Below the pieces are notes generated by a model, which saw only the letters and a program-made list of their open reading frames with translations, did not search any database and was not told where the DNA came from. A DNA stretch of 41,158 nucleotides from Zelonia costaricensis. Lineage: Eukaryota > Euglenozoa > Kinetoplastea > Trypanosomatida > Trypanosomatidae. The stretch lies in contig JASAOO010003322.1 in the NCBI GenBank assembly GCA_030849075.1, positions 1 to 41,158 of the forward strand. The letters run 5' to 3'. Below are positions 21,464-30,767 of this stretch, piece after piece (within the stretch, counting starts at the first letter, position 1; every line of letters starts with the position of its first letter). Both the position numbers and the translations under genes were made by a program.

Positions 21464-24400
21464 TCACGCCCGCTTGAGCGGCTTCACCAGCACGCAGTCC
21501 TGCGGAAAGTGCCACTGTCCGCAGATGAAGCAGCGCACCGGCGGCCCGCCCTTGCTCTTCGAGTTGCTGTGCGGGCAGTACCGTGAAACGTGCCCTGCCT
21601 CGCCGCACAGAAAGCACGACTTGTTAGTCTTGAACGGCTGGTCGTCGGGCACAGCCGGCTTTGCGACCGCCGCCGCCTCTGGCACGAGCGACTCCGTCAG
21701 CGGCGCGCGCGGCTGGCGGCGATCGACAATGGCGAGGCCGCCTGCCCTGCCACCGTCCTCCTTGAGGAGCTTCACGATGGCACGCACGACCACGCTGCTG
21801 ATCGACTCCCACGACTTGGACGGGTCGTTGATCTTCTGCGTCAACGCAGAGTCGAGCTGCGTCTTGAGGTGCGTGAGCAGCGTCGCGTCGTCCTGGCGGC
21901 ACTTGAACGCCGTCACCTCATCGACGCAGAGCTCCTCATACCTGGCGAGGTACTCGAGGTTGCCGCTGCCGAACAGAATGACGTGCAGCGCGGCGACGAC
22001 AGACACCTCGCGCAGGAACGTCGCGGACGTCTTCACCTTGTCCACGTACACGACCAGCGGTGACGTGAACGTCGTTTCTTTGCCGGCCACACTTGACGGG
22101 TGCACGAGACACTCGGAGCCGTCAAATGTCACAAACCTCACCGCGGGGCGCCCGCCGTAGCCTTGGCCAGCACCCCCACCGCGGCCCCCGCGCGGCACGC
22201 GCATCTGTGCAACATTTGGGTAAAGACCAGCCACGAGGCACGCCAGGATGCAGCGCGTGCTGACGGAGTTGTCGTTGAAGTGCTGCCCGCCCGCCTCGAA
22301 GACGCGGTCGTCGAGCGTCGTGAAGGCCGGAAAAATGAACTTGTTGATCGACGTGTGCCCCCGTGGCGCGTTGTCGAGAAAGCCGGCCTCGTAGAGGTAC
22401 CGCTCGTACTGCCGCTTCGTCGACTGGATCTGCTGCAAGGTGGGTGGCGACAGGTAGTAGTCCTCGCACACTTTGCGCGCCGCAGCGGCGCCCTTTTGCT
22501 GCAGCGTCGAGGCCCACTTGTTGTACGCGAACCACGAGGAGAGCTGGTCAGACAGTGTCTCGCCGGCGAAGGCGCGGCGCATGTTCTCCACCTCGGTCCG
22601 AAAGTCGATCGACGCGATGAAGGGCGAGCGGCTGGCGAGGCAGGCTGCCATGGTGAGCACCGGATCGACGCACTGCAGAAGTGCACCGTGGATGATCATC
22701 TTGCCCACCCGGACGTCCAGCGGAAGGTTCGCGAGGTGCTGGCCGAGCGACGTGAGGCGCTTCTCTGCTGTCAGGGCGCCAAGCGTGGTGAGCACCTTGA
22801 CGCTGCTGTGGATCGCACGCTCCTCTGGCGGGGTGAGCGCCTTCTGCAGGTACTCGACCTCGTCGCCGAGGTGCAGGGCGTAGATTTGCAGGATCAGGCT
22901 CTCCAGAGGGACGCGGTGCATCTCACACAGCTGATGGTCCTCGAACATCTCAAACTGCGCCTCGGTGAAGAGGCGAAAGCAAAAGCCCTCCTGCACACGG
23001 CCGGCACGGCCTTGACGCTGGCGGCAGTTCGCTTTCGAGATGTTCACCGTGACCAACTCGGACAGGCTTTTGCGCGCGTTGTAGCGGTTCTCCTTGGCCT
23101 TGCCGGTGTCGATGACGTAGACGGCGTCGTCGATTGTGATGGAGGTTTCCATGATGTTGGTGCCGAGAATCACCTTGCGCTTCCCCGGCGGCGGCCGCCG
23201 GAACACCCCCTGCTGCTCCGACGAGCCGAGGGAGCTGTGCAGGTTGTAGAAGAGGCACGCCTTGGCGAGGCGCGGGTTGAGCTTGAGCTGCTCCATGCAC
23301 CGCTGGATCTCCGCCATGCCGGGCAGAAACACGAGCACCGCCCCAGGCGAGCGCAGCTCTGCGTCAATGTACTCGACAATGTACTCAATCAGCTCGTAGT
23401 TGATCACGTCGTAATTCATCCGGGCCAGTATGTCCAGCGTCTTTGGCGAGGCACTCACCACGCGCGCCAGCTTCTGCTGCTCCTTCTCCCGCTCCGCGTC
23501 CTCCTCGACGTCCTCGAGGTCCAGATTCAGCACGTTCTTGCGAGTGTTCCGCCGCCGCGTCGCCTTGTCGCCGCTGATCTTCTCAAACGGCGAGCCATCC
23601 TCGAGGGTGTACCGCACCTCGGGAATGATCTGCTCCAGGTGCATCACCTTCACGGGGAACGTGCGGCCGGCGATGGAAATCACCGGGGCGCTGTCAAAGT
23701 ATCGCGCAAAGAGGTCCGAGTCCATTGTCGCACTCATCAGCACAACCTTCAGATCCGTGCGCCGGCGCACCAGGTCGCGCAGCAGAATGAGAAGGAAGTC
23801 CGTGTCCACACCGCGCTCGTGAATCTCATCGACGACGACGTGGCTGACGCGTCCAAGAAACTTGTCCGTCTGAAGCCGCCGCAGCACGATACCGGTCGTG
23901 CAGTACGTGATCTGCGTCTTCTTGGACACGCAGTTTTCGAGGCGGATGGAGTAGCCGACAGTGCCGCCAACCGCCTCGTCGCGCTCCTCCGCGACGCGCA
24001 GCGCCACAGACGTGGCGGCAAGACGGCGCGGCTGTGTGCAGACGATGTTGGCCGCGCTGCCTCGGCCCTCCTCGCACATGAACTCGTACAGAAACTGCGG
24101 AATCTGCGTCGTTTTCCCGCTACCGGTCTCGCCGCCAATCACAACGACGTTGTGCCGCTGCAGGGCGGCGCGCAGGGTCTCCCGCACCTTGTGCGCCGGC
24201 AGCCCCTCGCGCGACTTACGCAGCGAGCCCACCGTCTTTAGCTTCTCCCACGCTGACTTGAGCGTCGCGTCGGCGGCCGAGTCGGACGCCAAGAACTCGC
24301 GCCGCACTGTGTCGTGCTGGACGCTGGCCGCGTCCACGGTAGCCAGCTCTACCCGCTCCGGCATAGCAACCTGAATGAAGCGGTCCTCATCCTCGTCCTC

Positions 24401-25432
24401 GTCGCCTTGTTTGCCGCCACGGGTGCCGGTCGGCTTCCCAGTCAGGGCTCCGAGGAACGCTTTGCGCTGTTGCTGCGCCGCCGTCCGTTCCTTTGCGATC
24501 GCGTCACGGTCTGGGGGCGGCGACGGGGTGGCTGCGCCACCCTGCTCCATCGACGAGACGGCGCCGTGGACGGCAGAGACGAGCGCCATCAGGCACCCTG
24601 TCCCCACAAAGCCGTTAATAGCCTGCACCGCGGCGTCCATGATGGCCCGCCGATCGACAGCCGAAATGTCCTTGGTGCACGACGGAGCGACAGCCAGTCT
24701 TGGTAGCGCCTCGCCGGTACCGCTGCGCAACGGCTGCACAAAGATGGACGGTGTGTCAGAGGGGTAGTAGTCGGGAAATCGAATGACGACAAGCAGCTGC
24801 CGGTCGTCGCTGGTGCGAAAGCCGAAGAACAGCTCGCGGTCCTCGGTGTCGTCGTCGTCGAAGTGCTTTCGGCCGAGAAAGCTGTCGCTGAACAGCCCCT
24901 CGATGGTGGCCACCTCCTCCTCGAGTATGGCATCGCCCTCCTCAGGGCTCACTTTCTCGTCGTCGTCCTCGCGCGAGAACCACGTCATGCAGTTGAACAG
25001 CTCGAAGCAGCTGCGCACCAGAAATGGCTGGAACGCTCCGGCCTCGTCAAGCAGCTCCGTCACGTCGGTGAACCCGGGCACCTCTGCAGCTTGCGCGAGG
25101 TCAGTGAGGTACTGTGTCACGAGGTCGCGCGGGAAGCCGAGGCCCTCGTAGAGGCGCTGCAGAATCTCCGACGGCGTCAGCGGTGAGTTTCGCTGGAACG
25201 TGACGCGTGCACCAATTTTCGCGTCGAAGTGCTTCTCCGGCACCGGCACAGCCCCGCCGCTTGCGGCGTGATGCAGAACGTCGATGATGAGGTCCCTGCC
25301 CGCGCTCGTGATCATCGACGGGGCAGGCTTTGCCGGGGCAGCCGCAGCCGCAGCGGGGCCTCGACCACGCCCACGGCCGCCCCGACCACCGCGAGCCGCG
25401 CTCGGAGGCTTGCGCTGACGGTTTGGCCCCAT
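21464..25432 (-). CDS. DEAH-box RNA helicase with UBA-like, RWD and CCHC modules (1322 aa)
   Basis: An ATP-dependent RNA helicase of the DEAH/RHA class, closest in layout to DHX57/DHX29-type proteins. In order: an Arg-Gly-rich N-terminus (about 14-26); a UBA-like segment (about 84-130); an RWD-like domain (about 160-285); an acidic linker; helicase core with motif I GETGSGKTT (434-442), motif II DEIH (535-538), motif III SAT (about 566) and motif VI QRQGRAGR (about 803-810); HA2/winged-helix region (about 864-940); an OB-fold region (about 1057-1150); and two C-terminal zinc knuckles, C-x2-C-x4-H-x4-C near 1270-1284 and a shortened C-x2-C-x3-H-x4-C near 1297-1308. The start is the ATG at 25432, immediately before the RG-rich segment; the frame is open for 133 more codons upstream, which look non-coding. 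It lies between two RRM genes. A role in translation or mRNP remodelling is inferred from the family. Confidence 0.93.
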   Translation of the reverse strand: MGPNRQRKPPSAARGGRGGRGRGRGPAAAAAAPAKPAPSMITSAGRDLIIDVLHHAASGGAVPVPEKHFDAKIGARVTFQRNSPLTPSEILQRLYEGLGFPRDLVTQYLTDLAQAAEVPGFTDVTELLDEAGAFQPFLVRSCFELFNCMTWFSREDDDEKVSPEEGDAILEEEVATIEGLFSDSFLGRKHFDDDDTEDRELFFGFRTSDDRQLLVVIRFPDYYPSDTPSIFVQPLRSGTGEALPRLAVAPSCTKDISAVDRRAIMDAAVQAINGFVGTGCLMALVSAVHGAVSSMEQGGAATPSPPPDRDAIAKERTAAQQQRKAFLGALTGKPTGTRGGKQGDEDEDEDRFIQVAMPERVELATVDAASVQHDTVRREFLASDSAADATLKSAWEKLKTVGSLRKSREGLPAHKVRETLRAALQRHNVVVIGGETGSGKTTQIPQFLYEFMCEEGRGSAANIVCTQPRRLAATSVALRVAEERDEAVGGTVGYSIRLENCVSKKTQITYCTTGIVLRRLQTDKFLGRVSHVVVDEIHERGVDTDFLLILLRDLVRRRTDLKVVLMSATMDSDLFARYFDSAPVISIAGRTFPVKVMHLEQIIPEVRYTLEDGSPFEKISGDKATRRRNTRKNVLNLDLEDVEEDAEREKEQQKLARVVSASPKTLDILARMNYDVINYELIEYIVEYIDAELRSPGAVLVFLPGMAEIQRCMEQLKLNPRLAKACLFYNLHSSLGSSEQQGVFRRPPPGKRKVILGTNIMETSITIDDAVYVIDTGKAKENRYNARKSLSELVTVNISKANCRQRQGRAGRVQEGFCFRLFTEAQFEMFEDHQLCEMHRVPLESLILQIYALHLGDEVEYLQKALTPPEERAIHSSVKVLTTLGALTAEKRLTSLGQHLANLPLDVRVGKMIIHGALLQCVDPVLTMAACLASRSPFIASIDFRTEVENMRRAFAGETLSDQLSSWFAYNKWASTLQQKGAAAARKVCEDYYLSPPTLQQIQSTKRQYERYLYEAGFLDNAPRGHTSINKFIFPAFTTLDDRVFEAGGQHFNDNSVSTRCILACLVAGLYPNVAQMRVPRGGRGGGAGQGYGGRPAVRFVTFDGSECLVHPSSVAGKETTFTSPLVVYVDKVKTSATFLREVSVVAALHVILFGSGNLEYLARYEELCVDEVTAFKCRQDDATLLTHLKTQLDSALTQKINDPSKSWESISSVVVRAIVKLLKEDGGRAGGLAIVDRRQPRAPLTESLVPEAAAVAKPAVPDDQPFKTNKSCFLCGEAGHVSRYCPHSNSKSKGGPPVRCFICGQWHFPQDCVLVKPLKRA

Positions 25433-27510
25433 GACGCTGCACCCGGCTGTTCGTGTGGCGGGTTGTGGGCCGGTGTCGGGACTAGTAAAATGCACGACGC
25501 TGCAAGCCGCGAGACACGCGCCGCAAAGCAGCGCAGTGGGTGAGCCGCTAATGTATGGTGAGGCTGGTAGCAGGAAAGGGGAGAGAGGGAGAAAGAGTGT
25601 TGCAAGCGTTCCGCAGCAACTCGGAGCCGCCAGTGTATGTGCCCGAGGCACGCCGTGCCGCAAGGCAGAAGAGAGCGCGGCCATAGACGCGCTCATTACT
25701 TTCTCAGCTTCGTCATGCCGATGCTCAACGGCATGAACGCCGCCGCTGACACCGCAGCATAAGGGGGGAGGGGTATAGAAGACTTCACTTACGCTCCGCA
25801 ACGACCACAACCTACGATCGATGAGGCACACATCGACCGTGTCAGTAGCGGTAGCATTGGTGAGCCGGAGGGGGGGGGGGCAATACGACGCCCTCGAGTA
25901 TCTTGTCAGCTTTTTCTTGTGTTCTTTTTGTCCGATCGCGTCTACTTCGAGAGGCTGAAATAGAAGGAGAAAAAAAAAAAAGAAACACGAGATGCGATCA
26001 CGAGCCCTCGAATCCCCTCACAGTTGTTTGTCCATTTTTGTTACTTTGTGTGGGTGGAGATGTACCTGCTTCGCGTGTTCACGACTGCTCAACTAAGCGT
26101 ACAGAAGCCGGCGTGTGCGCCACGTGTGCGCGTGCGCCTGATACCTTGTCGCGTTCTTTTTTTCTTGTCTCGATTCCGGTGTAAGCCGTCACCAGAGAAA
26201 CAGGAGAACAAGCAAATGCAGCACCTGACACTTGCGAACGAGCAGAAGTACTATCCTCGTCACGATTTTTTCGTTTTTGTTTTTCTTTGTGTTTCGGAGA
26301 GGGACCTCGGGCTCGATCGACTCGGCTCTTGTCAAATTTGTCCTCAGTGTTGTTTCGGTTGGGGTAAAACTCTGAGCTCTTTGTCTTTCTCTTTTTGTTT
26401 TTCTGTTTTTTGTTGTTGAGGCCGCGAGGCAGTCCAACGAACACGGCAACTTCAACAGGAGGCTGGTGGTACACGAGACCGACCGAGAGGCTGGGCAAGG
26501 TGGGTAGGCACATGGGAGCAACGACACGACCAGGGCGCAGCACTGGCGAGAGAGAGTTGGCGAGGGGAGGGATCAGTGTGGTATACGCTGGCGCTGGTCC
26601 CTCCTTTTTTGTTTTACCTCGCCCCGCTCATCCCGCTCGCGCTCGCATGACGCATATTGCATCGACCCTGTTTTTTTTTTCTCAATCTTGGCCGCCGCTT
26701 TCACCAGCACTTTTTTTCCTCCGCAAGCTCTTTCCCGCCTCTGTAATGAGCCGTGACTGTGCACTCGCCTCCTGACGCCGCGCGAGCGGCGCACCTGCCT
26801 CATCCTGTGCTAGTCGCCAGGGCCGCCACGCCGCCCATGCCAACCGAAAGTCGAAGTCGAAGGCTGCGCGGCAACGGAGCTAGACAGCGGCCCTGAAACG
26901 GATGCGCTCGACCAGGCTGCCAGATCTTCCATCTTCTTTTGTGTTTGGACACCTTGAGTTGTCGTGCGAGGAGAGACGTGGAAGAAGCGAGCCGTGAAGG
27001 CAGCACAAACAAGGAAAAAGAGAACAGGAAACGGCCATTTGAATTTGTCAGCATTGAAGAAAAAAAAAACAGAAAGGGACGTGGAATCACTCTGGAAAGT
27101 ACGAGAAAAAAGAACCACGTGACAAAAGAAAAAACGCAACGCAACATCCTACGGGAGAAAAAGGGAAGGTGCGAAATAACGAGGCCGGGGAGATGGTGAA
27201 GTGGCGGGGAAGTAGTTGGCGGGAGTTGGAGAACAAAATCTAAATTCACTAAGGTCAGTTGAACGGAAAGGGGCGGGGGAAGTGGGGAGAGACCAGAGAC
27301 GCACCGCATGCGGTGGCGCCTCACAACAATAGAACCGCGAACGGTAGCCCTGCGCAGTTGCGCCCAGGCGAAAGCAAGAGAAAAGAAGGACGTCGCCTAC
27401 GCTGTCGGCGCCGCGTGAAACTGTCGCTTCATGACATTGTTTCACCCAGACAACGCCTGCCTCTCACGTGGAGGCAGACCCGTGATCGACGCCTACTCGG
27501 CTCTCGTCCC
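25433..27510. other. intergenic: helicase 5' leader and 3' UTR of the 131-residue RRM gene
   Basis: About 2.1 kb without a credible gene. An 11-base G run lies at 25870-25880. From 25.9 to 26.75 kb the + strand has many T runs (A-rich in transcript sense), and from about 26.99 to 27.28 kb it is A/G-rich. These contrasting blocks are consistent with a long 3' UTR followed by a splice/polyadenylation zone. Confidence 0.65.
25564..25565 (-). promoter_or_regulatory. candidate spliced-leader acceptor AG for the DEAH helicase
   Basis: A pyrimidine tract on the minus strand (25597-25571) is followed by the first AG at 25565-25564, giving a 5' UTR of about 130 nt before the ATG at 25432. This position also argues against starting the protein much further upstream. 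Sequence inference only. Confidence 0.4.
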
Positions 27511-27906
27511 TCAACCCTGCACCGCCGACTGCTGGCCGTAGAACGGCGACGGCACGTACATGACGTACACCGGCTGATACGGCATGCACGCACTCATCAG
27601 CTGCTGCTGCATCATGGCCGGGTACATCTTCTTCGCCGACGCCTCCGGGCGAGCCAGCCGCACCTGAACACGCGTGTTCCGGATCGAGTGGCCCTGGAGA
27701 GCAATCACGGCGTTCAGTGCGTCCTGTTCGTTCTCGAACAGGACAAAGCCGTACCCCTTGCACAGCCCCGTCTCCTTGTCGTACTTGACCGTGCACGAGA
27801 TGACGCGGCCAAAGGGGGAGAAAAGGTCGAGCAGATCCTTCTCCGTGTAGTCCTCGGGCAGGCTGGCAATGTACACATTGCGGCTGAAGGGCGACGGGTA
27901 CGACAT
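27511..27906 (-). CDS. minimal single-RRM RNA-binding protein (131 aa)
   Basis: A compact member of the RRM trio, probably an mRNA-binding protein. The RRM covers about residues 9-86, with RNP2 VYIASLP at 11-17 and RNP1 KGYGFVLF at 50-57. The beta2-beta3 loop has the ordinary D-K-E-T-G form, unlike the Cys/His-rich loop of the 299-residue relative. The tail is short: a Met/Gln-rich stretch (about 93-108) followed by PVYVMYVPSP at 112-121, aligning with the C-terminal motif of the other two. The start is the ATG at 27906 and the length suits an RRM with a short tail. It lies upstream (in transcription order) of the DEAH helicase. RRM fold certain; biological target unknown. Confidence 0.9.
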   Translation of the reverse strand: MSYPSPFSRNVYIASLPEDYTEKDLLDLFSPFGRVISCTVKYDKETGLCKGYGFVLFENEQDALNAVIALQGHSIRNTRVQVRLARPEASAKKMYPAMMQQQLMSACMPYQPVYVMYVPSPFYGQQSAVQG

Positions 27907-28653
27907 AGCTGAAGGGCGGAAAAAGAGCGGTGACGGGTGGCGGTGCTTGTGTACGAGTGTGTCGTTTACTTCGATTCAGCCGCGCTTCTTTGTGTTGGTG
28001 GTTGTTGATAAAAAAAATGGGCAGCACGGGCGGCGAAACAGAAGAGGCAAACGCACGGTTGGGTGGGGGGAAAGAGGGCTGGTGGGTTGAGGGTCTGGGA
28101 GCTTTGCGGTTATCTGTACGGCGCGTCAGAGGAAGGTAGCGAGAGAGGTGATGCGTGGGGAATGCACGGCGAGAACGCGCAGTGTGTGTGGAAACGTGGC
28201 GAGACCGAGGGAGCGGGCAAGGAGCGTTGCAAATAGGGGCTAGGGCATCAGAGACGTGAGGGAAGGCTATGGCCCGAGGTACCATCCGTGTTGCAGCTAA
28301 AGTCGGACGCGGAGCCGCAACCGTGCGTGTCCAAAGTTCCTATCGAGACAGCGCCCGTGGTCGCTTTCGCCGCACACGCCCACAATGATCACTTTGCTCC
28401 CCTTTGTGTGACGGAGACGAATAGACCCACCCACAGAGAGAGAGAGAGACGGTGACGTCTCCCAGACGGCGTGAAGCGCCGCACAGCTAAGGAAATAAGA
28501 AGATGTCACTCAAGCATCGCTCAGCCGCGGAGCTGCTCGCACCGAGCCCTACCACTCCGTTCAGAGCAAGTGCTGCGAGGCCGAAACGCAGCGCGGCGAC
28601 TTGGCGCTGAGGACGGGATAGCAGCAACGGATTCAACGTGGACAAGTGCAACC
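27907..28653. other. intergenic: RRM leader and 3' UTR of the first NTH gene
   Basis: No gene seen. A purine block on + (27911-27929) abuts the RRM start codon, and the first AG after it on the minus strand lies only two bases before the ATG. A longer A/G-rich stretch at about 28010-28075 offers an alternative tract. A short (AG)n run lies at about 28437-28449. Confidence 0.65.
27909..27910 (-). promoter_or_regulatory. candidate spliced-leader acceptor AG two bases before the 131-residue RRM start
   Basis: On the minus strand a short C/T tract (27929-27911) is followed at once by C-A-G and then C-T-ATG. If used, the native 5' UTR would be two bases plus the spliced leader. An upstream acceptor may be used instead. 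Confidence 0.3.
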
Positions 28654-29433
28654 CTACTTCGGCTTTCGCTTCCGCGACGACAACTCTTCCGGCGTCGACC
28701 CCGGCGGCGACTTCGATCGCGCACGCTTCTGCGTGGACTCCTTGAAGGCGTTCGGGCAGATGTCCCTCAGCTCGCAGACACCACACTTCGGGTACAGCGG
28801 CGCACACACAGTTTGCCCGAGGCCGACCATGAGACCGTTGATGGCTCCCCAGTGCTCGCGCGGCAGCCACGCCTCGAGCGCCTTGCGCGTGTCCTCTGGC
28901 GTCTTGACCGTGCTTGGAACCCAATTGTACCTTTGCGCGATGCGGTGCACGTGCGTGTCCACGCCGATGCCGACAATCCGGCTATCGGCGTCCTGAAAGA
29001 AGAGGTTGGCCATTTTCGGGCCGACGCCCGGCAATGCGATCACTTCCGCATACTCGCGAGGCACTTTGCCGTCGTACTCCTTCAGCAGAATCGCGGCGAC
29101 CTGCTTGATGTGTTTCGCCTTGGTGTTGTGGAAGCCCACCTTGCAGATGAGCTTGTCCAAGTCCGCTTCGCTCATGCCGTGCACCGACTGCGCCGTGAGT
29201 CCGCGCTTGATGAGCACGTCCATGGCGGCGGCAGTGACCACGTCCTTCGTCTGCGCGCTGAGCATTAATGCAACGAGTGTGTGAAAGCGCTGCACCTCTT
29301 TGGGTGCGTTCTCGTCCCGCAGCCGGTGGCACCCCATCGTATCAACTGGAGCCGGCAGGTGTGCTCGGTACTCCTCCAGCCGTGCGAAAAGCTGCCGCCA
29401 GTTGGACGGCGGGGCAAAGGGCCGCTTACTCAT
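28654..29433 (-). CDS. NTH1: endonuclease III / NTH DNA glycosylase (259 aa)
   Basis: A bifunctional DNA glycosylase/AP lyase that starts base-excision repair of oxidised pyrimidines in nucleus and/or mitochondrion. The HhH-GPD fold is complete: the L-S-A-Q loop with Gln61, the helix-hairpin-helix LPGVGPK with catalytic Lys140, catalytic Asp159 in VDTHV, and a [4Fe-4S] cluster set C-x6-C-x2-C-x5-C at Cys210, 217, 220 and 226. The C-terminus (about 235-259) is rich in Lys/Arg/Ser and could be a nuclear localisation signal. The start is the ATG at 29433. Length suits the NTH family core. It lies immediately downstream, in transcription order, of a second NTH gene at 30042-30767, evidently a tandem duplicate. 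It is the more canonical of the two. Confidence 0.95.
   Translation of the reverse strand: MSKRPFAPPSNWRQLFARLEEYRAHLPAPVDTMGCHRLRDENAPKEVQRFHTLVALMLSAQTKDVVTAAAMDVLIKRGLTAQSVHGMSEADLDKLICKVGFHNTKAKHIKQVAAILLKEYDGKVPREYAEVIALPGVGPKMANLFFQDADSRIVGIGVDTHVHRIAQRYNWVPSTVKTPEDTRKALEAWLPREHWGAINGLMVGLGQTVCAPLYPKCGVCELRDICPNAFKESTQKRARSKSPPGSTPEELSSRKRKPK
28861..28912 (-). repeat. 52-bp segment shared with the second NTH gene (50/52 identical)
   Basis: This segment matches 30177-30228 at 50 of 52 bases and encodes the same 17 residues (TVKTPEDTRKALEAWLP) in both proteins. Neighbouring conserved stretches, such as the one encoding GKVPREY, differ at synonymous positions, so the identity here is locally elevated. 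Confidence 0.85.
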
Positions 29434-30041
29434 CGTGTGCCGCGCGCGCCTCTTTGTTTCGCTTGCGTGGCAGAGTCCTGGAGTGAGGCAAGTTTGAGAT
29501 CAGTGAAGGCCAGATAGTGAGAGCAGCGGCACCGAGCGTTGCGGCAGAGCGAAAACCGGAAGCGGTCGCGGTAAGCGCGAGTCACCAGCCGTGGAAGACA
29601 GAGCAACGGGAGAAAACTGAGTGGGCTAGAACGGTGGCGCGCTCTCGTTCCCCTCGTCGCTCGCCTCTACGTACTGCTTTCCTCAGCGCACGTACAGTAG
29701 CGGTGGCATGGCCAGAAGCCGTGGCGCTCCCGAGCGCTGCACGGCGCGTTTTGATTGCCGTTTCCCAGGCTCGCTGGTCGTGGTGCTTTCCTTTTGTTTT
29801 GTGAGGAGTACGGGCAGCGCCGGAGCTGGACACACAATTCAGAACTTGAACATCAGCAGGAGCACCGTTCCATAAGGGCAATAAGAGTGAGACCGCGCCT
29901 CCCCCCTCCTACCCCACCCCTCGCCATCCTCTGCGCACGGATGGGCGTCACAGAAGCAGGGAAGAGCGGCGCAACCACCCAGGGCGGCGTATATGCGAAA
30001 GACACGCAGAAGAGAACCCACTCAAGGACCGCAAGTGTCTC
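29434..30041. other. intergenic between the two NTH genes
   Basis: About 0.6 kb with no gene. A/G-rich segments on + around 29594-29622 can serve as a polypyrimidine tract for the downstream NTH gene. Apart from this I see nothing notable. Confidence 0.7.
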
Positions 30042-30767
30042 TCACTTACCCCGAGTCGCTGTGCTGGAAGGGCAGAAGTCCTTCACAACGCACTTGTCGC
30101 ACTTGGGCCTCCGCGCGGTGCACACGTTCTGCCCAAGTGTGACGAGGTTGAAGTTCACGTCAGCCCACAGATCTTGCGGCAGCCACGCCTCCAGCGCCTT
30201 GCGCGTGTCCTCTGGCGTCTTCACCGTCTTCGGCACCCAGCCAAGGCGCTGCGAGAGGCGATGCACGTGCGTGTCAACGGCGATCCCGAGGGTGCGGTGG
30301 TCCACGATCTGAAAGAGGAGGTGCGCCATCTTCGGCCCTACCCCTGGCAGGGCTATCACCTGGTCATACTCACGCGGGACTTTGCCACCGTAGTCCCTGA
30401 GCAGTATTTCGGACACCTGTACAATATGACGCGCCTTTCGGTTGCAGAACGTGATGTTGCTGATCAGCCCGCGCAGCTCCGCCTCGCCCATCGCCCTCAC
30501 GCTCGTGGGCGTGAGGCCCTTCTGCGTCAGCTTCGTCATGGCCACGCAGAGGCTCTGCTCACGCACCATGGCGCTGAGCATCAGCCCAACAAGGCAGTAG
30601 AAGCGCCACACCTCGGGGTCCGGGTGCGGCCTCCGCCACTGGAAGATCGGGTTGTCGGGGTCACTACCAGGCTGCGCAATGCGGTAGTCATCAAGTCGAT
30701 TGTACGCCGCGCGCCACCCTCGCGGCGGACGAAAGGCGACAGCCCGCGTAAGCTGGCGTGGCGGCAT
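30042..30767 (-). CDS. divergent endonuclease III paralogue (241 aa)
   Basis: A second HhH-GPD glycosylase of the NTH family. It keeps the catalytic pair, Lys146 in LPGVGPK and Asp165 in VDTHV, and the full [4Fe-4S] set C-x6-C-x2-C-x5-C (Cys216, 223, 226, 232). It differs where NTH enzymes normally read L-S-A-Q: here the loop is L-S-A-M-V-R-E-Q, so Met67 replaces the glutamine that fills the helix gap in E. coli Nth. It also lacks the basic C-terminal tail of its neighbour. The start is the ATG at 30767; the frame is open a further 73 codons, and an upstream start at a longer N-terminus cannot be excluded. AP-lyase activity is likely; altered substrate range is inference. Confidence 0.92.
   Translation of the reverse strand: MPPRQLTRAVAFRPPRGWRAAYNRLDDYRIAQPGSDPDNPIFQWRRPHPDPEVWRFYCLVGLMLSAMVREQSLCVAMTKLTQKGLTPTSVRAMGEAELRGLISNITFCNRKARHIVQVSEILLRDYGGKVPREYDQVIALPGVGPKMAHLLFQIVDHRTLGIAVDTHVHRLSQRLGWVPKTVKTPEDTRKALEAWLPQDLWADVNFNLVTLGQNVCTARRPKCDKCVVKDFCPSSTATRGK
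30177..30228 (-). repeat. 52-bp segment shared with the first NTH gene (50/52 identical)
   Basis: Partner of the segment at 28861-28912; the two differences are single G/C changes at the 16th and 46th bases. It is in direct orientation, consistent with tandem duplication and possible local gene conversion. Confidence 0.85.

Noticed and set aside
22100..24241. 713-codon open frame on the + strand opposite the DEAH helicase
   Set aside because: It is the antisense shadow of a conserved helicase in GC-rich DNA. Its translation is Arg/Leu/Val/His-rich without any domain, and it opposes the transcription unit.
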